Shown here in pieces: positions 41,577 to 52,366 of a DNA stretch of 64,000 bases (position 1 is the stretch's first letter; every line of letters starts with the position of its first letter). The notes beneath the pieces were generated by a model that saw only the letters and a program-made list of their open reading frames with translations, did not search any database and was not told where the DNA came from. Origin of the DNA: Bdellovibrionales bacterium (lineage in GTDB: Bacteria > Bdellovibrionota > Bdellovibrionia > Bdellovibrionales > Bdellovibrionaceae); assembly GCA_005793345.1 (NCBI GenBank), contig SXSU01000092.1:1-64000 (forward strand), read 5' to 3'. The position numbers were made by a program, and so were the translations under genes.

Positions 41577-42437
41577 CTATTTTATTTTTACTAAAGTAGG
41601 ATTATTAGTATCTAACTGATTTGAATCAACATCATAAGGTAATGGGAGGACAGGTTTGTATCCTTTTTCATAAAGCTGAATAAGAAAACTTTCTAAGGAA
41701 GATGCCGTAAGTTCTATAGAATCATGAAATAAAATTATACCCTTTTTATATTTATCTAATTCGTTAAGAGTATTTTGAATAAAGGTTTCAGAATTTTGAT
41801 TGGGGTTAACTGCGTCTTTTGTATCTATTTGCCACTGAAAAGCAATAAGGTTTTTTGTAGTTAAAAAATTTCCCAAATCTGAATCATGTTCTCCAAATGG
41901 AAAACGAAAGAATGGTGAAGCGTATCCGTTTAGTGCTGCTGCCACCATTTGATGTCCAAGAGTAATTTCGCGTTTTGCTTTATTAAGAGAAAGTGCAGAT
42001 GGAAAAAAGGAAAATCCATCTATTACATTTTGTTTTTTGCAATTCCAAGTATTTGCAATACAAGAATGTCCGTTGCTCGGTGAGCCGTAAGTATGAGACC
42101 CTACAGCATGACCACTCTTTGCAATGTCTTGAACCAAACTAAAAGTAGAAGAATCAATCTTATGTCCGATCATGAAAAAAACTGCTTTGGCGTTATATTT
42201 GTTTAAAGTTTCTAATACGCGAGGAGTTGTTGATAAACGAGGACCATCATCAAATGTTAAAATAACTTCTTTATCATTAAGTCCTAAGTTTTCATTAGTT
42301 AAGTTGTTATTGTACAAAGATGAATTTTTAGTAGAAACATTTTTATAGGCAACAGGAAACTCGAAGTTGGATAAGGCAATTTGAGAGGTAAAAAAAATAA
42401 AAACCAAAATAAAATTATTACTATTAATTTTAAACAT
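41577..42437 (-). CDS. Polysaccharide deacetylase (NodB homology), exported
   Basis: The 286-residue protein has a signal sequence (NNFILVFIFFTSQIALS) and a carbohydrate esterase 4 domain. It shows motif 1 ILTFDDGPRLS with catalytic and metal Asp, motif 2 VGSHTYGSP, motif 3 FFRFPFGEHDSDLG, and motif 5 IILFHDS. A longer than usual insertion sits between motifs 2 and 3. It removes acetyl groups from peptidoglycan or other polysaccharides. Predatory bacteria use related enzymes on prey walls, so this is a reasonable but unproven role. Confidence 0.88.
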   Translation of the reverse strand: MFKINSNNFILVFIFFTSQIALSNFEFPVAYKNVSTKNSSLYNNNLTNENLGLNDKEVILTFDDGPRLSTTPRVLETLNKYNAKAVFFMIGHKIDSSTFSLVQDIAKSGHAVGSHTYGSPSNGHSCIANTWNCKKQNVIDGFSFFPSALSLNKAKREITLGHQMVAAALNGYASPFFRFPFGEHDSDLGNFLTTKNLIAFQWQIDTKDAVNPNQNSETFIQNTLNELDKYKKGIILFHDSIELTASSLESFLIQLYEKGYKPVLPLPYDVDSNQLDTNNPTLVKIK

Positions 42438-42607
42438 ATTTTTTAATCCTTAAAAAATTGAAAATTGTTTGCTGCAAATATAGAATTTATCACTTTTTTT
42501 ATAATTAAAGAAAAAAAAATGAAAGTTTTAAGAAAAATTAAAATTCTTACATTTAGAGTTAGTTAAAAGTAACATTTTTTGTCTTGCAGCTCGATTTTAT
42601 AAAGATG

Positions 42608-42640
42608 AAAATACAAACGTAAGTTTGGGTTTGAATAATC
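42608..42640 (+). repeat. Dispersed hairpin repeat, copy D (short fragment)
   Basis: About 33 bases match the first hairpin of the repeat at 55874-56025, including CAAACGTAAGTTTGGGTTT. The CAAAC/GTTTG stem with loop GTAA is kept, while the outer stem is broken. Confidence 0.6.
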
Positions 42641-42696
42641 ACTCAATATTAAATCTAGACAATGGTCTAGAGCCATTCTTATCTAAATAACTTTTC

Positions 42697-42725
42697 TTAA
42701 CAAGTCTAATTCAATAGTAGATACT
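42697..42725 (+). promoter_or_regulatory. Candidate promoter of the prkA operon
   Basis: TTAACA (42697-42702), 17 bases and GATACT (42720-42725) resemble a sigma-70 promoter 34 bases before the prkA start. The inverted repeat TCTAGAC/GTCTAGA lies 26 bases upstream of it. Confidence 0.4.
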
Positions 42726-42758
42726 GCTAAGAGGAGCATCTTAAGAGAAGGAGAATGT

Positions 42759-44840
42759 ATGTCTACTCAAAAAGCTTTTGACTTTGATAATATAGTTTCG
42801 AATTGGCAAGCTAAAAACCCTTCAATCACGCATCATTGGTCAGGGACTTTTCAAGAGTATTTAGATCTTATAAAAAAGAATCCAAAAATTACTCGTAATG
42901 CATTTCAAAGAATGTTCGATATGATTATCGAAGCCGGTACTGAAGAATATACAGATTTTAAAAAACCAATTGTTCGATATAAATTTTTTGATGATTCAAA
43001 AAATAATGGTAAAGATGCTGTGTTTGGGCTTGATGTTCCAATTATGAAATTAGTTAACGTCCTTCGTTCGGCAGCACTTGGATATGGTACTGAAAAACGT
43101 GTTATCTTATTACATGGACCTGTAGGAAGTGCAAAATCAACCATTTGTCGATTAATTAAAAAAGGTGTGGAAGCTTACTCTAAAACTGATGCGGGAGCTT
43201 TATATACTTTTGAGTGGATTGATGAAAAAGGTGATCTTGGTTCATTGCTTGGTAAAGATGTTAAAAATTATCAAAGCCCAATGCATGAAGAACCTTTATT
43301 ATTAATTCCAGAGGAACTGAGAGCTCAAATTTGTGAATCATTAAATAAGGGTCAAGAGGGATCTTTTCGAGTTCATATTGATGGCGAGTTATGCCCCCCT
43401 TCTCGATTTATTTTTAAAGCACTAATGGAAAAATATAATGGCGATCTTAAAAAAGTTTTAAGCCATGTAAGGGTCAAAAGGCTTTTCTTAAGTGAAGCAG
43501 ATCGTATTGGTATTGGAACTTTTCAACCTAAAGATGAAAAAAACCAAGACTCAACAGAATTAACTGGAGACATTAATTATCGTAAAATTGCTGAGTATGG
43601 TTCTGACTCTGATCCACGAGCATTTAACTTTGATGGTGAGTTTAACGTTGCAAATCGCGGTATTATTGAATTTGTCGAAGTTTTAAAATTAGATGTCGCT
43701 TTCTTGTATGACTTACTTGGAGCTTCGCAAGAGCATAAAGTAAAACCAAAGAAATTTGCCCAGACTCATATTGATGAAGTGATTATCGGACATACAAATG
43801 AACCTGAATATCGACGACTTCAAGATAATGAGTTTATGGAAGCATTAAGAGACCGAACAGTAAAAATTGATATTCCATATATCACTCGTTGGAGAGATGA
43901 AATTAATATTTATAAAAAAGATTTTAATTCTCAAAAAATGAGGGGAATCAGTATTGCTCCACATACAATCGAAATGGCAGCAATGTGGGCGATCATGACT
44001 CGATTAGAGAAACCAAAAAAAGCAAATCTAACAAGACTACAAAAACTTAAATTGTACAATGGTAAAACATTACCAAATTATACTGAAGACAATGTTAAAG
44101 AACTTCGTAAAGAAGCTGTTCGAGAAGGTTTAGATGGTATGTCACCTCGGTATATCCAAGATAAATTATCAAATGCAATAGTAGCGGCTCAACAAAACAA
44201 TAAAGGTTCTGTAAATCCATTTATGGTAATGAATGAACTTGAGTCTGGATTAAAAAATCACTCTTTACTTTCTAATGAAGAAATTAAAAGTGAATACAAA
44301 GAACTTTTAAGCGTAGTTAAACAAGAGTATGAAGAAATTATCAAAGGTGAAGTGCAAAGAGCAATTAGTGCTGATGAGTCTGCATTAACTCGTCTTTGTG
44401 GAAATTATATTGATAACGTAAAAGCTTTTACACAAAAAGAGCGAGTTCGAAATCAATTTACTGGTCAAGATGAAGAACCTAATGAACCACTTATGAGATC
44501 GGTCGAAGAAAAAATTGATATCCCAGAATCTCGTAAAGAAGATTTTAGACGTGAGATCATGAATTATATCGGAGCGCTTTCACTTGAAGGAAAAAAATTC
44601 GATTATAAAATGAATGAACGACTTCATAAAGCTTTGGAGCTTAAGTTATTTGAAGATCAAAAAGACAGTATTAAATTAACTTCACTAGTTTCTTCAGTTA
44701 CAGATAAAAGCACCCAAGAAAAAATTGATATTGTTAAGAGTCGTTTAATTAAAGATTTTGGTTATGATGAAATTTCTGCGACCGATGTTCTACACTACGT
44801 TGCGAGTATTTTTGCTCGAGGGGATGTAAAGAATAAATAA
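42759..44840 (+). CDS. prkA: PrkA-type serine protein kinase / AAA protein
   Basis: The 693-residue protein has the PrkA AAA domain (Walker [15 protein letters not shown] near residue 119) and the family's long alpha-helical C-terminal part ([43 protein letters not shown]). In other bacteria PrkA works with YeaH and SpoVR in nutrient-stress and stationary-phase signalling. Recent reports describe protease activity for Bacillus PrkA (from memory). It shares one base with the next gene (TAATG), so the two are translationally coupled. Confidence 0.95.
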   Translation: MSTQKAFDFDNIVSNWQAKNPSITHHWSGTFQEYLDLIKKNPKITRNAFQRMFDMIIEAGTEEYTDFKKPIVRYKFFDDSKNNGKDAVFGLDVPIMKLVNVLRSAALGYGTEKRVILLHGPVGSAKSTICRLIKKGVEAYSKTDAGALYTFEWIDEKGDLGSLLGKDVKNYQSPMHEEPLLLIPEELRAQICESLNKGQEGSFRVHIDGELCPPSRFIFKALMEKYNGDLKKVLSHVRVKRLFLSEADRIGIGTFQPKDEKNQDSTELTGDINYRKIAEYGSDSDPRAFNFDGEFNVANRGIIEFVEVLKLDVAFLYDLLGASQEHKVKPKKFAQTHIDEVIIGHTNEPEYRRLQDNEFMEALRDRTVKIDIPYITRWRDEINIYKKDFNSQKMRGISIAPHTIEMAAMWAIMTRLEKPKKANLTRLQKLKLYNGKTLPNYTEDNVKELRKEAVREGLDGMSPRYIQDKLSNAIVAAQQNNKGSVNPFMVMNELESGLKNHSLLSNEEIKSEYKELLSVVKQEYEEIIKGEVQRAISADESALTRLCGNYIDNVKAFTQKERVRNQFTGQDEEPNEPLMRSVEEKIDIPESRKEDFRREIMNYIGALSLEGKKFDYKMNERLHKALELKLFEDQKDSIKLTSLVSSVTDKSTQEKIDIVKSRLIKDFGYDEISATDVLHYVASIFARGDVKNK

Positions 44841-45940
44841 TGGCAATCAAAGAAGATCAAAACCGATTTCGAGATATTATCAAGGGTCGAGTTAAAGAGG
44901 ATCTTAAAAAGTATGTTAGTCACGGTGAAATGATTGGGAAACGTGAAAATGACTTTGTTAAGATTCCAATTCCTCAGATCGACATTCCGAATTTTCGATA
45001 TGGTCCTAAGCAAAAGGGCGGAGTGGGTCAAGGAGATGGTAAGGCCGGAGATGGAGTTGGTGATCCGAGTGATGGGTCAGGTCAAGGAAAGGCCGGCGAT
45101 CAATCTGGAGAACATAATCTTGAAGTTGAACTCACTATGGATGAACTTGCAGATATTCTAGGAGAAAAACTAGAACTTCCTCGTATATTGCCTAAAGGTA
45201 ATAAAAATATTGATTCAGTAAAAACAAAATACACAGGTTTATCCCCAGTGGGACCTGAGAGCTTAAGACACTTTAAATCCTCTTATAAAAATGCACTTAA
45301 GAGGTATTTATCATCTGGTATTTATAACCCAGAAGATCCTATAATAATTCCGATAAAGAGAGATCTTGAGTATCGTACATTTAAAAAAATAAATCAGCCA
45401 CAAACTAAAGCTGTTGTAATTTATATGATGGATGTATCAGGCTCGATGGGTGATGAGCAAAAAGAAATTGTTCGCATTGAAAGTTTTTGGATCAATACAT
45501 GGCTTAAAAAACACTATAAAGGTTTAGAGACTCGTTTTATCATTCATGATGCTTCTGCCAAAGAAGTTGATGAAAATACTTTTTTTAGAACCAGCGAATC
45601 TGGTGGAACACTAATTAGTTCTGCATATAAACTATGCCAAGACATTATTCTAAAAGATTACCCAGTGAATGAGTGGAATATTTATCCGTTTCATTTTAGT
45701 GATGGCGATAATTGGAGTAGCGAAGATACAAGATTGTGTCTTAAATTGCTAAAAGACTTTTTTATGCCACATACAAATGTTTTTTGTTATGGCCAAGTTG
45801 AGAGTAAATATGGAAGCGGGCAATTCTTAAAAGATTTAACTAAAGAATTTACTGGTGATGAGCGATTGATTGTAAGTCAGATAGAATCTCGAGATAAAAT
45901 TCTTGATTCGATTCGTGATTTTTTAGGAAAAGGAAAGTAA
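44840..45940 (+). CDS. yeaH: YeaH/YhbH family protein (DUF444)
   Basis: The 366-residue protein starts with [16 protein letters not shown], then a Gly/Asp-rich low-complexity stretch ([20 protein letters not shown]). A vWA-like domain follows with the MIDAS-like [12 protein letters not shown] near residue 197 and [10 protein letters not shown]. It is the standard partner of PrkA and SpoVR, and the three are transcribed in the order found in enterobacteria. The start codon overlaps the prkA stop and the stop lies 6 bases before spoVR. Confidence 0.94.
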   Translation: MAIKEDQNRFRDIIKGRVKEDLKKYVSHGEMIGKRENDFVKIPIPQIDIPNFRYGPKQKGGVGQGDGKAGDGVGDPSDGSGQGKAGDQSGEHNLEVELTMDELADILGEKLELPRILPKGNKNIDSVKTKYTGLSPVGPESLRHFKSSYKNALKRYLSSGIYNPEDPIIIPIKRDLEYRTFKKINQPQTKAVVIYMMDVSGSMGDEQKEIVRIESFWINTWLKKHYKGLETRFIIHDASAKEVDENTFFRTSESGGTLISSAYKLCQDIILKDYPVNEWNIYPFHFSDGDNWSSEDTRLCLKLLKDFFMPHTNVFCYGQVESKYGSGQFLKDLTKEFTGDERLIVSQIESRDKILDSIRDFLGKGK

Positions 45941-45946
45941 TAGGCC

Positions 45947-47515
45947 ATGGCTAATCTAACTCCTGAACTTGAAAAACATAGAAAAAAAATCGAAAAAGTT
46001 GCAAAAAGTTATGGGTTAGATTTTTTTGAAACAATTTTTGAAGTTGTTAATTATGATTATATAAATCAATTTGCTGCTTATGGTGGTTTTCCAGTTCGTT
46101 ATCCCCATTGGAAATTTGGAATGGAATACGAACATCTTTCAAAAAGTTACGAATATGGACTTTCTAAAATATATGAAATGGTTATAAATACAGATCCTTG
46201 TTATGCCTACCTCATGGAAGGCAATTTAATGATGGATCAAAAACTAGTAATGGCCCATGTCTATGGTCACTGTGACTTTTTTAAAAATAATATTTGGTTT
46301 GGAAAAACAAATCGTAAAATGATGGATCAAATGGCAAATCATGCCACACGTATTCGAAGATATATTGATAAGTACGGTTATGACACAGTTGAAAATTTTA
46401 TTGATGTGTGTTTGAGCTTAGAAAATTTAATTGATCGTTTTAGCCCCTATGTTGAAAAATCAAGATCAATTGTAAAATCAGATGGATCGACGATAAGTAA
46501 ATCTAGTTCCAATAGTGATACTGAATTTGATGGGAGTGATGAAGATGGTTCACATCAAAACCCTAATGATCCACATTTATTAAAAGTTAATAAATCATAC
46601 ATGCGTGATTATATTAACCCCCCTGAATTTGTTAAAGAGCAACAAGAAAAAAAGCGAAGAGAAAATGAAGATAAATTTAGTAAGTTCCCACCAGAACCTG
46701 AAAAAGATGTGTTAAAATTTTTAATGCTATACTCGCCACTACCTGATTGGAAAAAAGATATAATATCAATTATCAGAGATGAATCATATTATTTTGCTCC
46801 TCAAGGTATGACAAAAACTATGAATGAGGGTTGGGCAAGTTATTGGCATTCAAAGATTATGACCGAGCATATTTTAACTGATGCTGAGATTATTGATTTC
46901 GCTGATCATCACAGTGGCACTACGCAAATGCAACCCAACGGATATAATCCATATAAAGTTGGAATTGAACTTATGCGAAATATAGAAGAACGATGGAATC
47001 GTGGACAATTTGGTCGGGAATGGGAAGATTGTGATGATATTCGAGAGAAAAAAAATTGGGATCGAAAATTAGGTTTAGGTCGCCAAAAAATATTTGAAGT
47101 TCGAAAAATATATAATGATGTCACGTTTATAGATGAGTTTTTAACAGAAGAGTTTTGTGTAAAAAATAAATTTTTTGTTTATAAATTTAATCAAAAAACA
47201 AATCGTTTCGAATTAGATACTAGAGATTTTAAAGCAATAAAAGCAAAATTACTATTTCATCTTACAAATTTTGGTCAACCTATAATTAAAGTAGAGGATG
47301 CAAACTTTGGTAATCGCGGTGAGCTATTATTGACTCATCACTATGAAGGAATTGATTTACAACCAGATTACATGTCGCAGACCTTGAAGAATGTTTTTAA
47401 AATTTGGATGAGGCCAGTAAATATTCTTACCGTAATGGATAATGATGCGCAAATATTTAGATTTGATGGCAACGAATATACAAATACCAAAATTTCTAAA
47501 ACTGACGAAAAATAA
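45947..47515 (+). CDS. spoVR: SpoVR family protein
   Basis: The 522-residue protein shows the family's landmarks: the N-terminal GLDFFETIFEVVNYDYINQFAAYGGFPVRYPHW in the first 65 residues (two segments), then YGHCDFFKNN, and EGWASYWHSKIM with the central HxxxH-like histidines. In Bacillus it acts in spore cortex formation, but in non-spore-formers it is linked to PrkA/YeaH stress signalling. It lies 5 bases before the next gene, so the operon extends to 49565. Confidence 0.95.
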   Translation: MANLTPELEKHRKKIEKVAKSYGLDFFETIFEVVNYDYINQFAAYGGFPVRYPHWKFGMEYEHLSKSYEYGLSKIYEMVINTDPCYAYLMEGNLMMDQKLVMAHVYGHCDFFKNNIWFGKTNRKMMDQMANHATRIRRYIDKYGYDTVENFIDVCLSLENLIDRFSPYVEKSRSIVKSDGSTISKSSSNSDTEFDGSDEDGSHQNPNDPHLLKVNKSYMRDYINPPEFVKEQQEKKRRENEDKFSKFPPEPEKDVLKFLMLYSPLPDWKKDIISIIRDESYYFAPQGMTKTMNEGWASYWHSKIMTEHILTDAEIIDFADHHSGTTQMQPNGYNPYKVGIELMRNIEERWNRGQFGREWEDCDDIREKKNWDRKLGLGRQKIFEVRKIYNDVTFIDEFLTEEFCVKNKFFVYKFNQKTNRFELDTRDFKAIKAKLLFHLTNFGQPIIKVEDANFGNRGELLLTHHYEGIDLQPDYMSQTLKNVFKIWMRPVNILTVMDNDAQIFRFDGNEYTNTKISKTDEK

Positions 47516-47520
47516 ATTGT

Positions 47521-48438
47521 ATGAAAAAAGTTTTTTTTATTAATAAAAAAATTTTGAAACTGATAATTATTTTATTAGGATATTTATTTGTTGGGTGTTC
47601 CAATATTTTTAAACCAGCTGCAAATATCTATACGGATAAAGCATTATATTATCAAGGGAACAAAGAGTTAGATAATCGTAATTATCAAACAGCTCTTCAA
47701 TTTTTTGATCAAATGAGTGAATCTTTTGCGTCCTCTAATGCCGTAAGATTAAAGTATGCAAGTGCACTAGCTGGGGCTTGTGGTATGGAATTTATAACCT
47801 TCTTTGAAAATATAAAGAATGCAGATGTATCTCAAGGTGGCTCATTGTTTAAATATTTAATGAGTTCATTCACTGATTATCCAACGACTCCAAACTATTG
47901 TACTTTAGCTGAAGCAAAAATTAAAGCAATTGGTGCAACTGCAACAGATCGTTTAGCTGCTACTGGTAAAGGTGATTCAAGTATTTTTATGGCCATTCTT
48001 GCGATGGCAAAAATTGGTTCTTATTTAAGATCAAATGCTGATGTTGATGGAACAAATTCAAATGGAGATGGAACAACAGATTTAAGTTTTGATCCATGTA
48101 TAAAAGATGCAACAAATGGATTTGAATCAACAGAGGTTGATGAGATTGCCACAGGGTTTGGTTTACTTTTAGAAAACTTACCAGCTTTGCTTGGCTCAAG
48201 TAACTCGACTGCGCAATCGTTGCAAGCGGCCTCACTTTTACTTTCACCAATTTGTGCTTTGCCAACTATAAATGTAACATCTACGAACTGTGTGGTTACA
48301 GATATAAGTTCTGTTCCAGAAGGGGAATTGAAAAATTTTAGATATGTTTATAGAATTTTATTAGCTTACAGTGCCATAGGAATCGGAAATGTAGGAACAC
48401 TTGATATTGCCACTTGTCCATCTGGAGCACCAGATTGA
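47521..48438 (+). CDS. Lipoprotein with TPR-like repeats
   Basis: The 305-residue protein has a signal peptide and lipobox FVGC (KLIIILLGYLFVGCSN). A TPR-like segment follows (ALYYQGNKELDNRNYQTALQFFDQM), and then a mostly helical Ala/Leu-rich region with several cysteines. It starts 5 bases after spoVR, and the next gene starts inside its stop codon, which suggests cotranslation with the outer-membrane protein downstream. No family was recognised; a structural role at the outer membrane is plausible. Confidence 0.7.
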   Translation: MKKVFFINKKILKLIIILLGYLFVGCSNIFKPAANIYTDKALYYQGNKELDNRNYQTALQFFDQMSESFASSNAVRLKYASALAGACGMEFITFFENIKNADVSQGGSLFKYLMSSFTDYPTTPNYCTLAEAKIKAIGATATDRLAATGKGDSSIFMAILAMAKIGSYLRSNADVDGTNSNGDGTTDLSFDPCIKDATNGFESTEVDEIATGFGLLLENLPALLGSSNSTAQSLQAASLLLSPICALPTINVTSTNCVVTDISSVPEGELKNFRYVYRILLAYSAIGIGNVGTLDIATCPSGAPD

Positions 48439-49565
48439 AAATTTTAAGATCAATAACTTTTTTTATATTTGCTTTAATATTCTGTATTGAAAATTCATTT
48501 AGTGCAGAAATTTATGAATATGGACAATCCATTAGAGCATTGGGTATGGGTAATGCGTACACTGCTGTAGTTAATAATTACGAGGCGATGTGGTATAATC
48601 CAGGAGCCTTAGGAAGAGTTGAAGGAATTAATTTAACAATATTAGATTTAAATTTTGGAGTTGATGGTCAGGATGCTGTAAAGACTGTTAATGAATTTAA
48701 ATCGTCAACAGCATCTGGTTTGCAAAAATTTAGTGCTCTATACGGTAAGCAAATTTGGGCGGGTTTAGGAGCTAAAGTTGCTTTAGCGTGGCCCTATTTT
48801 GGAGTTGGAGTATATGACTCAGGATTTTTTAAATTAAACTTAAAAAATCCAGCTCTCCCAACTTTTAATGTTGGCTACATGAATGACTTAGGTTTTACAA
48901 TCGGCGGAGCTGTTGCGGTAGGTCCAAGTGCATATGTGGGATTAGTAGGTAAAAAAGTTATTCGATCGGGTACAGTTGGTGAATATGAAGTTTCAAATTT
49001 TTTAGATGGAAATACTGAAGACATTACCAATGATTTAAAACGAAAAGGAAGTGCATACGGAGCTGATCTCGGTTTTACTTGGACATTGCCTGGGCCACTG
49101 TCTACAACAGTTTCAGGAGTGTGGAAAGATGTTGGGATGACAACATTTGTAAAAGAATCGGGGTTTCTTGCTCCACCAAGAATTGAAGATGAACGTATTT
49201 TGGGAGTAGCGACAGGTTTTGATTTAACAGTTATAGATATGACTGCTGCAATAGATTATAAACACATTAATAATAATAGTGAAAATATTGGTAAAAAAAT
49301 TCATATGGGATTAGAAATAGGTTTACCAATGATTGATATTCGAGGTGGCTTTAGTCAAGGTTATTATTCGATGGGAGCCTCACTTGATCTTTTTATTCTT
49401 CGAATGGATTTAGCGTATTACGGAGTAGAATTAGGAGAGTATCCAGGGCAACATGAAGATCGACGTTTCGAAGCTCAATTAGTAATGGAGTTAGGATTTG
49501 ATCCGAGCTTTAACTTTCTTGAAATCAATAAAGCAAAAGGACGCCGGCTTAAACAAAGACGGTAG
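48435..49565 (+). CDS. Outer-membrane beta-barrel protein (PorV/FadL-like)
   Basis: The 376-residue protein starts at TTG 48435, which overlaps the TGA of the lipoprotein gene and has TCTGGAG upstream. The longer TTG start at 48414 is less likely because it would precede the signal peptide (ILRSITFFIFALIFCIENSFSA). The mature start EYGQSIRALGMGNAYTAVVN and YEAMWYNPGALG is the typical first plug/strand motif of the PorV/UPF0164 barrel family. The rest is strand-rich. It is the last gene of the prkA operon, and a terminator follows. Confidence 0.8.
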   Translation: MKILRSITFFIFALIFCIENSFSAEIYEYGQSIRALGMGNAYTAVVNNYEAMWYNPGALGRVEGINLTILDLNFGVDGQDAVKTVNEFKSSTASGLQKFSALYGKQIWAGLGAKVALAWPYFGVGVYDSGFFKLNLKNPALPTFNVGYMNDLGFTIGGAVAVGPSAYVGLVGKKVIRSGTVGEYEVSNFLDGNTEDITNDLKRKGSAYGADLGFTWTLPGPLSTTVSGVWKDVGMTTFVKESGFLAPPRIEDERILGVATGFDLTVIDMTAAIDYKHINNNSENIGKKIHMGLEIGLPMIDIRGGFSQGYYSMGASLDLFILRMDLAYYGVELGEYPGQHEDRRFEAQLVMELGFDPSFNFLEINKAKGRRLKQRR

Positions 49566-49567
49566 GG

Positions 49568-49597
49568 ATTATCTTTTGCTTGGGTGATAATTTTTTT
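49568..49597 (+). terminator. Rho-independent terminator of the prkA operon
   Basis: ATTATC (49568-49573) pairs with GATAAT (49586-49591), and seven T follow (49591-49597). It lies 3 bases after the last stop codon. The stem is short and A/T-rich, so it may be leaky. Confidence 0.5.
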
Positions 49598-49630
49598 GAC
49601 ATCAAAACTTATCTCATCCAAATATAAAAC

Positions 49631-52366
49631 ATGTTAAATATTATTTGTGTAAATTCTCATGCTCAAAAAAGAATTGAAATATTAGATTTATGTCAACACT
49701 ATGAAGTTGTTAATGAAAAATTTCTGATCATTGTTTCTGACCTTGAGTCCAAAAGGTATTGGAAGCGAGAGTTAAGTGAAAAAAAACTTGAAGGTTCTCT
49801 TTTTCGAGCCCATGATTTTTGGAAGTTTATTTTCGAAAAAAGTTATCCAGATTTTAAAATATTAAATTCAAATACGCTCGGGTTGGTGATTAAATCATTT
49901 TGTGATGAAAGTTTATTGGAGCAGTACCAGTTATCGTATATTAAATTCAGTCGCTTGAAAAAATATTTTGAAGAATTGTTTCCATTGTTTTCTCATCCAA
50001 ATTCTGAAGAAATTATGCAAGCCTGGTTCACTGAAAATGAAATTGGTCAACAGGTTCAATGGAAAAATATATATCAATTTTGTAAAATTATTTGGAATAC
50101 TCTTTTGCTAAAAAAACATATTCCAGAATCATGTTTAATACATTATATTTTAAGTTCTACAAATTTTGAGCAGTTTTGGAAAAATACAAAAATCCTAGTT
50201 GATTTGGGTGGACATTTTAAATCAATAGAATCTGAAGTCATCATTAATTTAAGTCTGATTACAGATGTAACATGTTTTGAGCCAGATATTATATCACAGG
50301 AAAATTATTTTTGGCTAAATAGACCTTACGAACATTTAAGAACTCGAAAATTTAAAGTTGAGCATTCGAAACATAATATAGAAGATAAATTGGTTAGTAA
50401 TGAGAAATATTTACGATTTCAAACTCCAATGGGAGAAATTGAATATTGTATAATTAAAGTAAATGAATTATTAAAAAATAAAAAAATTGATCCGATAGAT
50501 ATTGCAATTTCCGCTCCCAATATTGAATATTATTGGCCAATGCTTGAGTACAATTTGCAGAAAAAGCAAATAGCTTATTCTAAAGTGAAAATTATAAACT
50601 TAATTGAACTCTCAATGTGTAGAAAATTATTAGCATTGTTAAAGGGTAAATATTTATTTAATATTAAATTTATCGATATAGAACAAGCTATTTTTCTAAA
50701 TGAAAACTCTAGTGAGCCAACTATTAAATTTTCACTATTTAAAGATCGACTTAGCAATATTAATACTAAATCCGATTTGTCTCGATTACCTGAAGTAAAT
50801 ATTCTCTTAGATACTTATTTTGAATTATTATCACCGGAGCAAAAGCTGTTAAGTGCGTCTGATTATATTGGAGTAAATGATTTTCTAGATTTGCTAAAAA
50901 AAGTGTTTAATCGAATAAATTCTGATGAAGCTGATCTAGTAACTTTTATTGAAGAAAACTTTATAAAATTTAATATGGAACAAATCCAATGGACTATACC
51001 CCAGTGGATTGAGTCTTTAGACTTATTTTTTCAAAAGCAAGAAAAAACAGTTGAACATGCTACAGTTGGAGTTTCTATTTTGCCTATAAGCCAACTCTAT
51101 TCAAATAATTTTAAAATTATTATTATTATGGGATTAAATGAAGGTGAGGTAAAGGCGGATTCTAGTGTTGTTGCAGGGAAAGACGTATTAAGCTTAATGC
51201 ATCATACTGGTCATGTTCTAAATCATTCTGATAAAAATCAAAATGAATTTTATTTAAAATGGCTACAAAAAAGTGAGTGTGATAAATACTTTTTATTTTC
51301 AGAATTAGATTGGAAACACAAAGAGCTTACACCGTCTTTATTTTGGACAAATGGATTTAATAAGTTTAAAGAATTACAAAATAATTTAGAGAATGAGTTG
51401 TTACATATTGATTCCGAGAAATTATTAAATACTAAAATTAAAAATTTAAATCAGGGCAGCATAGAAAAATCAATCGGGTCCATCGAAATAAACATTAAAT
51501 TGTCGCCAAGTAGTTTAATTCGTTATTTAGAGTGTCCATTTAAATTTTATATGGAACGTGTTTTAAAACAAACTGAGGAACAGTTACTTGATCTTGATTT
51601 GTCAAATCTCACTTCTGGGACTTTACTGCATAATGTTTGTGAGGAGTTAATTGAGGATCCCTTTAATGGCAAATCAGAAATTACCGATGAGTTTTTAAAA
51701 AGTAAGATTACTACCATTATTGATAAAAACTCTTCTGGTTTTATAAGTGGAGTTCAAAAATCAATTTTTATAGAAAAAATTATGTCTTGGGCTATAAGAT
51801 TTTTAAAAAATGAAGAAAATATTAGAAAACAATCTCCTGAATTAAAAACAATTTATAAAGAAAAATCATTTAAAACTATGATTGAAGGAATAGAATATTC
51901 GGGGAAGATAGATCGAATTGATTATTGTAGTAATTCAAAAGAGAGGTTATTTTATGTTATTGATTATAAATCATCTGTAACTTCTATTTCGAGCTATAAA
52001 TCTTGGATAAAAAATTTTGATATTCAAATCTTTGCCTATATTTATGCTTTAGAGCAAGGTTGGGTAATTGGCTTCAACCCTAATCAAGATAAAGTCGTTG
52101 GTGGTTCGTATTATTGTTTAAAAACATTTACAAAAAAAGGGTTCTTGCTTGAAGGAGTAAGCTCACAATTTATTATTGAGCAAAATACACGAAACATAAT
52201 AACTGAAGATGATAAAAATGATTTAGTTAAAAATTTTGAAGATGTTTTAATGAGTGTTGTCACCAACGTAAAGAGTAAAAAATTTGATCCAAAACCTTAT
52301 GATTCCAAAATCTGTAAAGAATGCAACTGGAGATATGTATGTCCCAATCCTCAACTGAATTTATAA
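49631..52366 (+). CDS. AddB/RexB-like exonuclease subunit with PD-(D/E)xK nuclease
   Basis: The 911-residue protein carries a C-terminal RecB-type nuclease: GKIDRID and VIDYKSS give the metal and DxK residues near residues 760-785. Four cysteines, LECPFKFY near 635 and the terminal CKECNWRYVC, match the AddB iron-sulphur staple. The N-terminal two thirds look like a helicase-fold scaffold without a recognisable Walker A, as in RexB. With the helicase encoded next it should form an AddAB-like double-strand-break resection complex. It overlaps the helicase gene by 28 bases. Confidence 0.85.
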   Translation: MLNIICVNSHAQKRIEILDLCQHYEVVNEKFLIIVSDLESKRYWKRELSEKKLEGSLFRAHDFWKFIFEKSYPDFKILNSNTLGLVIKSFCDESLLEQYQLSYIKFSRLKKYFEELFPLFSHPNSEEIMQAWFTENEIGQQVQWKNIYQFCKIIWNTLLLKKHIPESCLIHYILSSTNFEQFWKNTKILVDLGGHFKSIESEVIINLSLITDVTCFEPDIISQENYFWLNRPYEHLRTRKFKVEHSKHNIEDKLVSNEKYLRFQTPMGEIEYCIIKVNELLKNKKIDPIDIAISAPNIEYYWPMLEYNLQKKQIAYSKVKIINLIELSMCRKLLALLKGKYLFNIKFIDIEQAIFLNENSSEPTIKFSLFKDRLSNINTKSDLSRLPEVNILLDTYFELLSPEQKLLSASDYIGVNDFLDLLKKVFNRINSDEADLVTFIEENFIKFNMEQIQWTIPQWIESLDLFFQKQEKTVEHATVGVSILPISQLYSNNFKIIIIMGLNEGEVKADSSVVAGKDVLSLMHHTGHVLNHSDKNQNEFYLKWLQKSECDKYFLFSELDWKHKELTPSLFWTNGFNKFKELQNNLENELLHIDSEKLLNTKIKNLNQGSIEKSIGSIEINIKLSPSSLIRYLECPFKFYMERVLKQTEEQLLDLDLSNLTSGTLLHNVCEELIEDPFNGKSEITDEFLKSKITTIIDKNSSGFISGVQKSIFIEKIMSWAIRFLKNEENIRKQSPELKTIYKEKSFKTMIEGIEYSGKIDRIDYCSNSKERLFYVIDYKSSVTSISSYKSWIKNFDIQIFAYIYALEQGWVIGFNPNQDKVVGGSYYCLKTFTKKGFLLEGVSSQFIIEQNTRNIITEDDKNDLVKNFEDVLMSVVTNVKSKKFDPKPYDSKICKECNWRYVCPNPQLNL

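Larger units (their letters stand above)
42438..42758. other. Control region upstream of prkA
   Basis: The 321 bases between the divergent deacetylase and prkA genes contain a piece of the dispersed repeat (42608-42640), a TCTAGAC/GTCTAGA inverted repeat (42654-42671) and a candidate promoter (42697-42725). A strong GAAGGAG ribosome site ends it. Confidence 0.4.
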
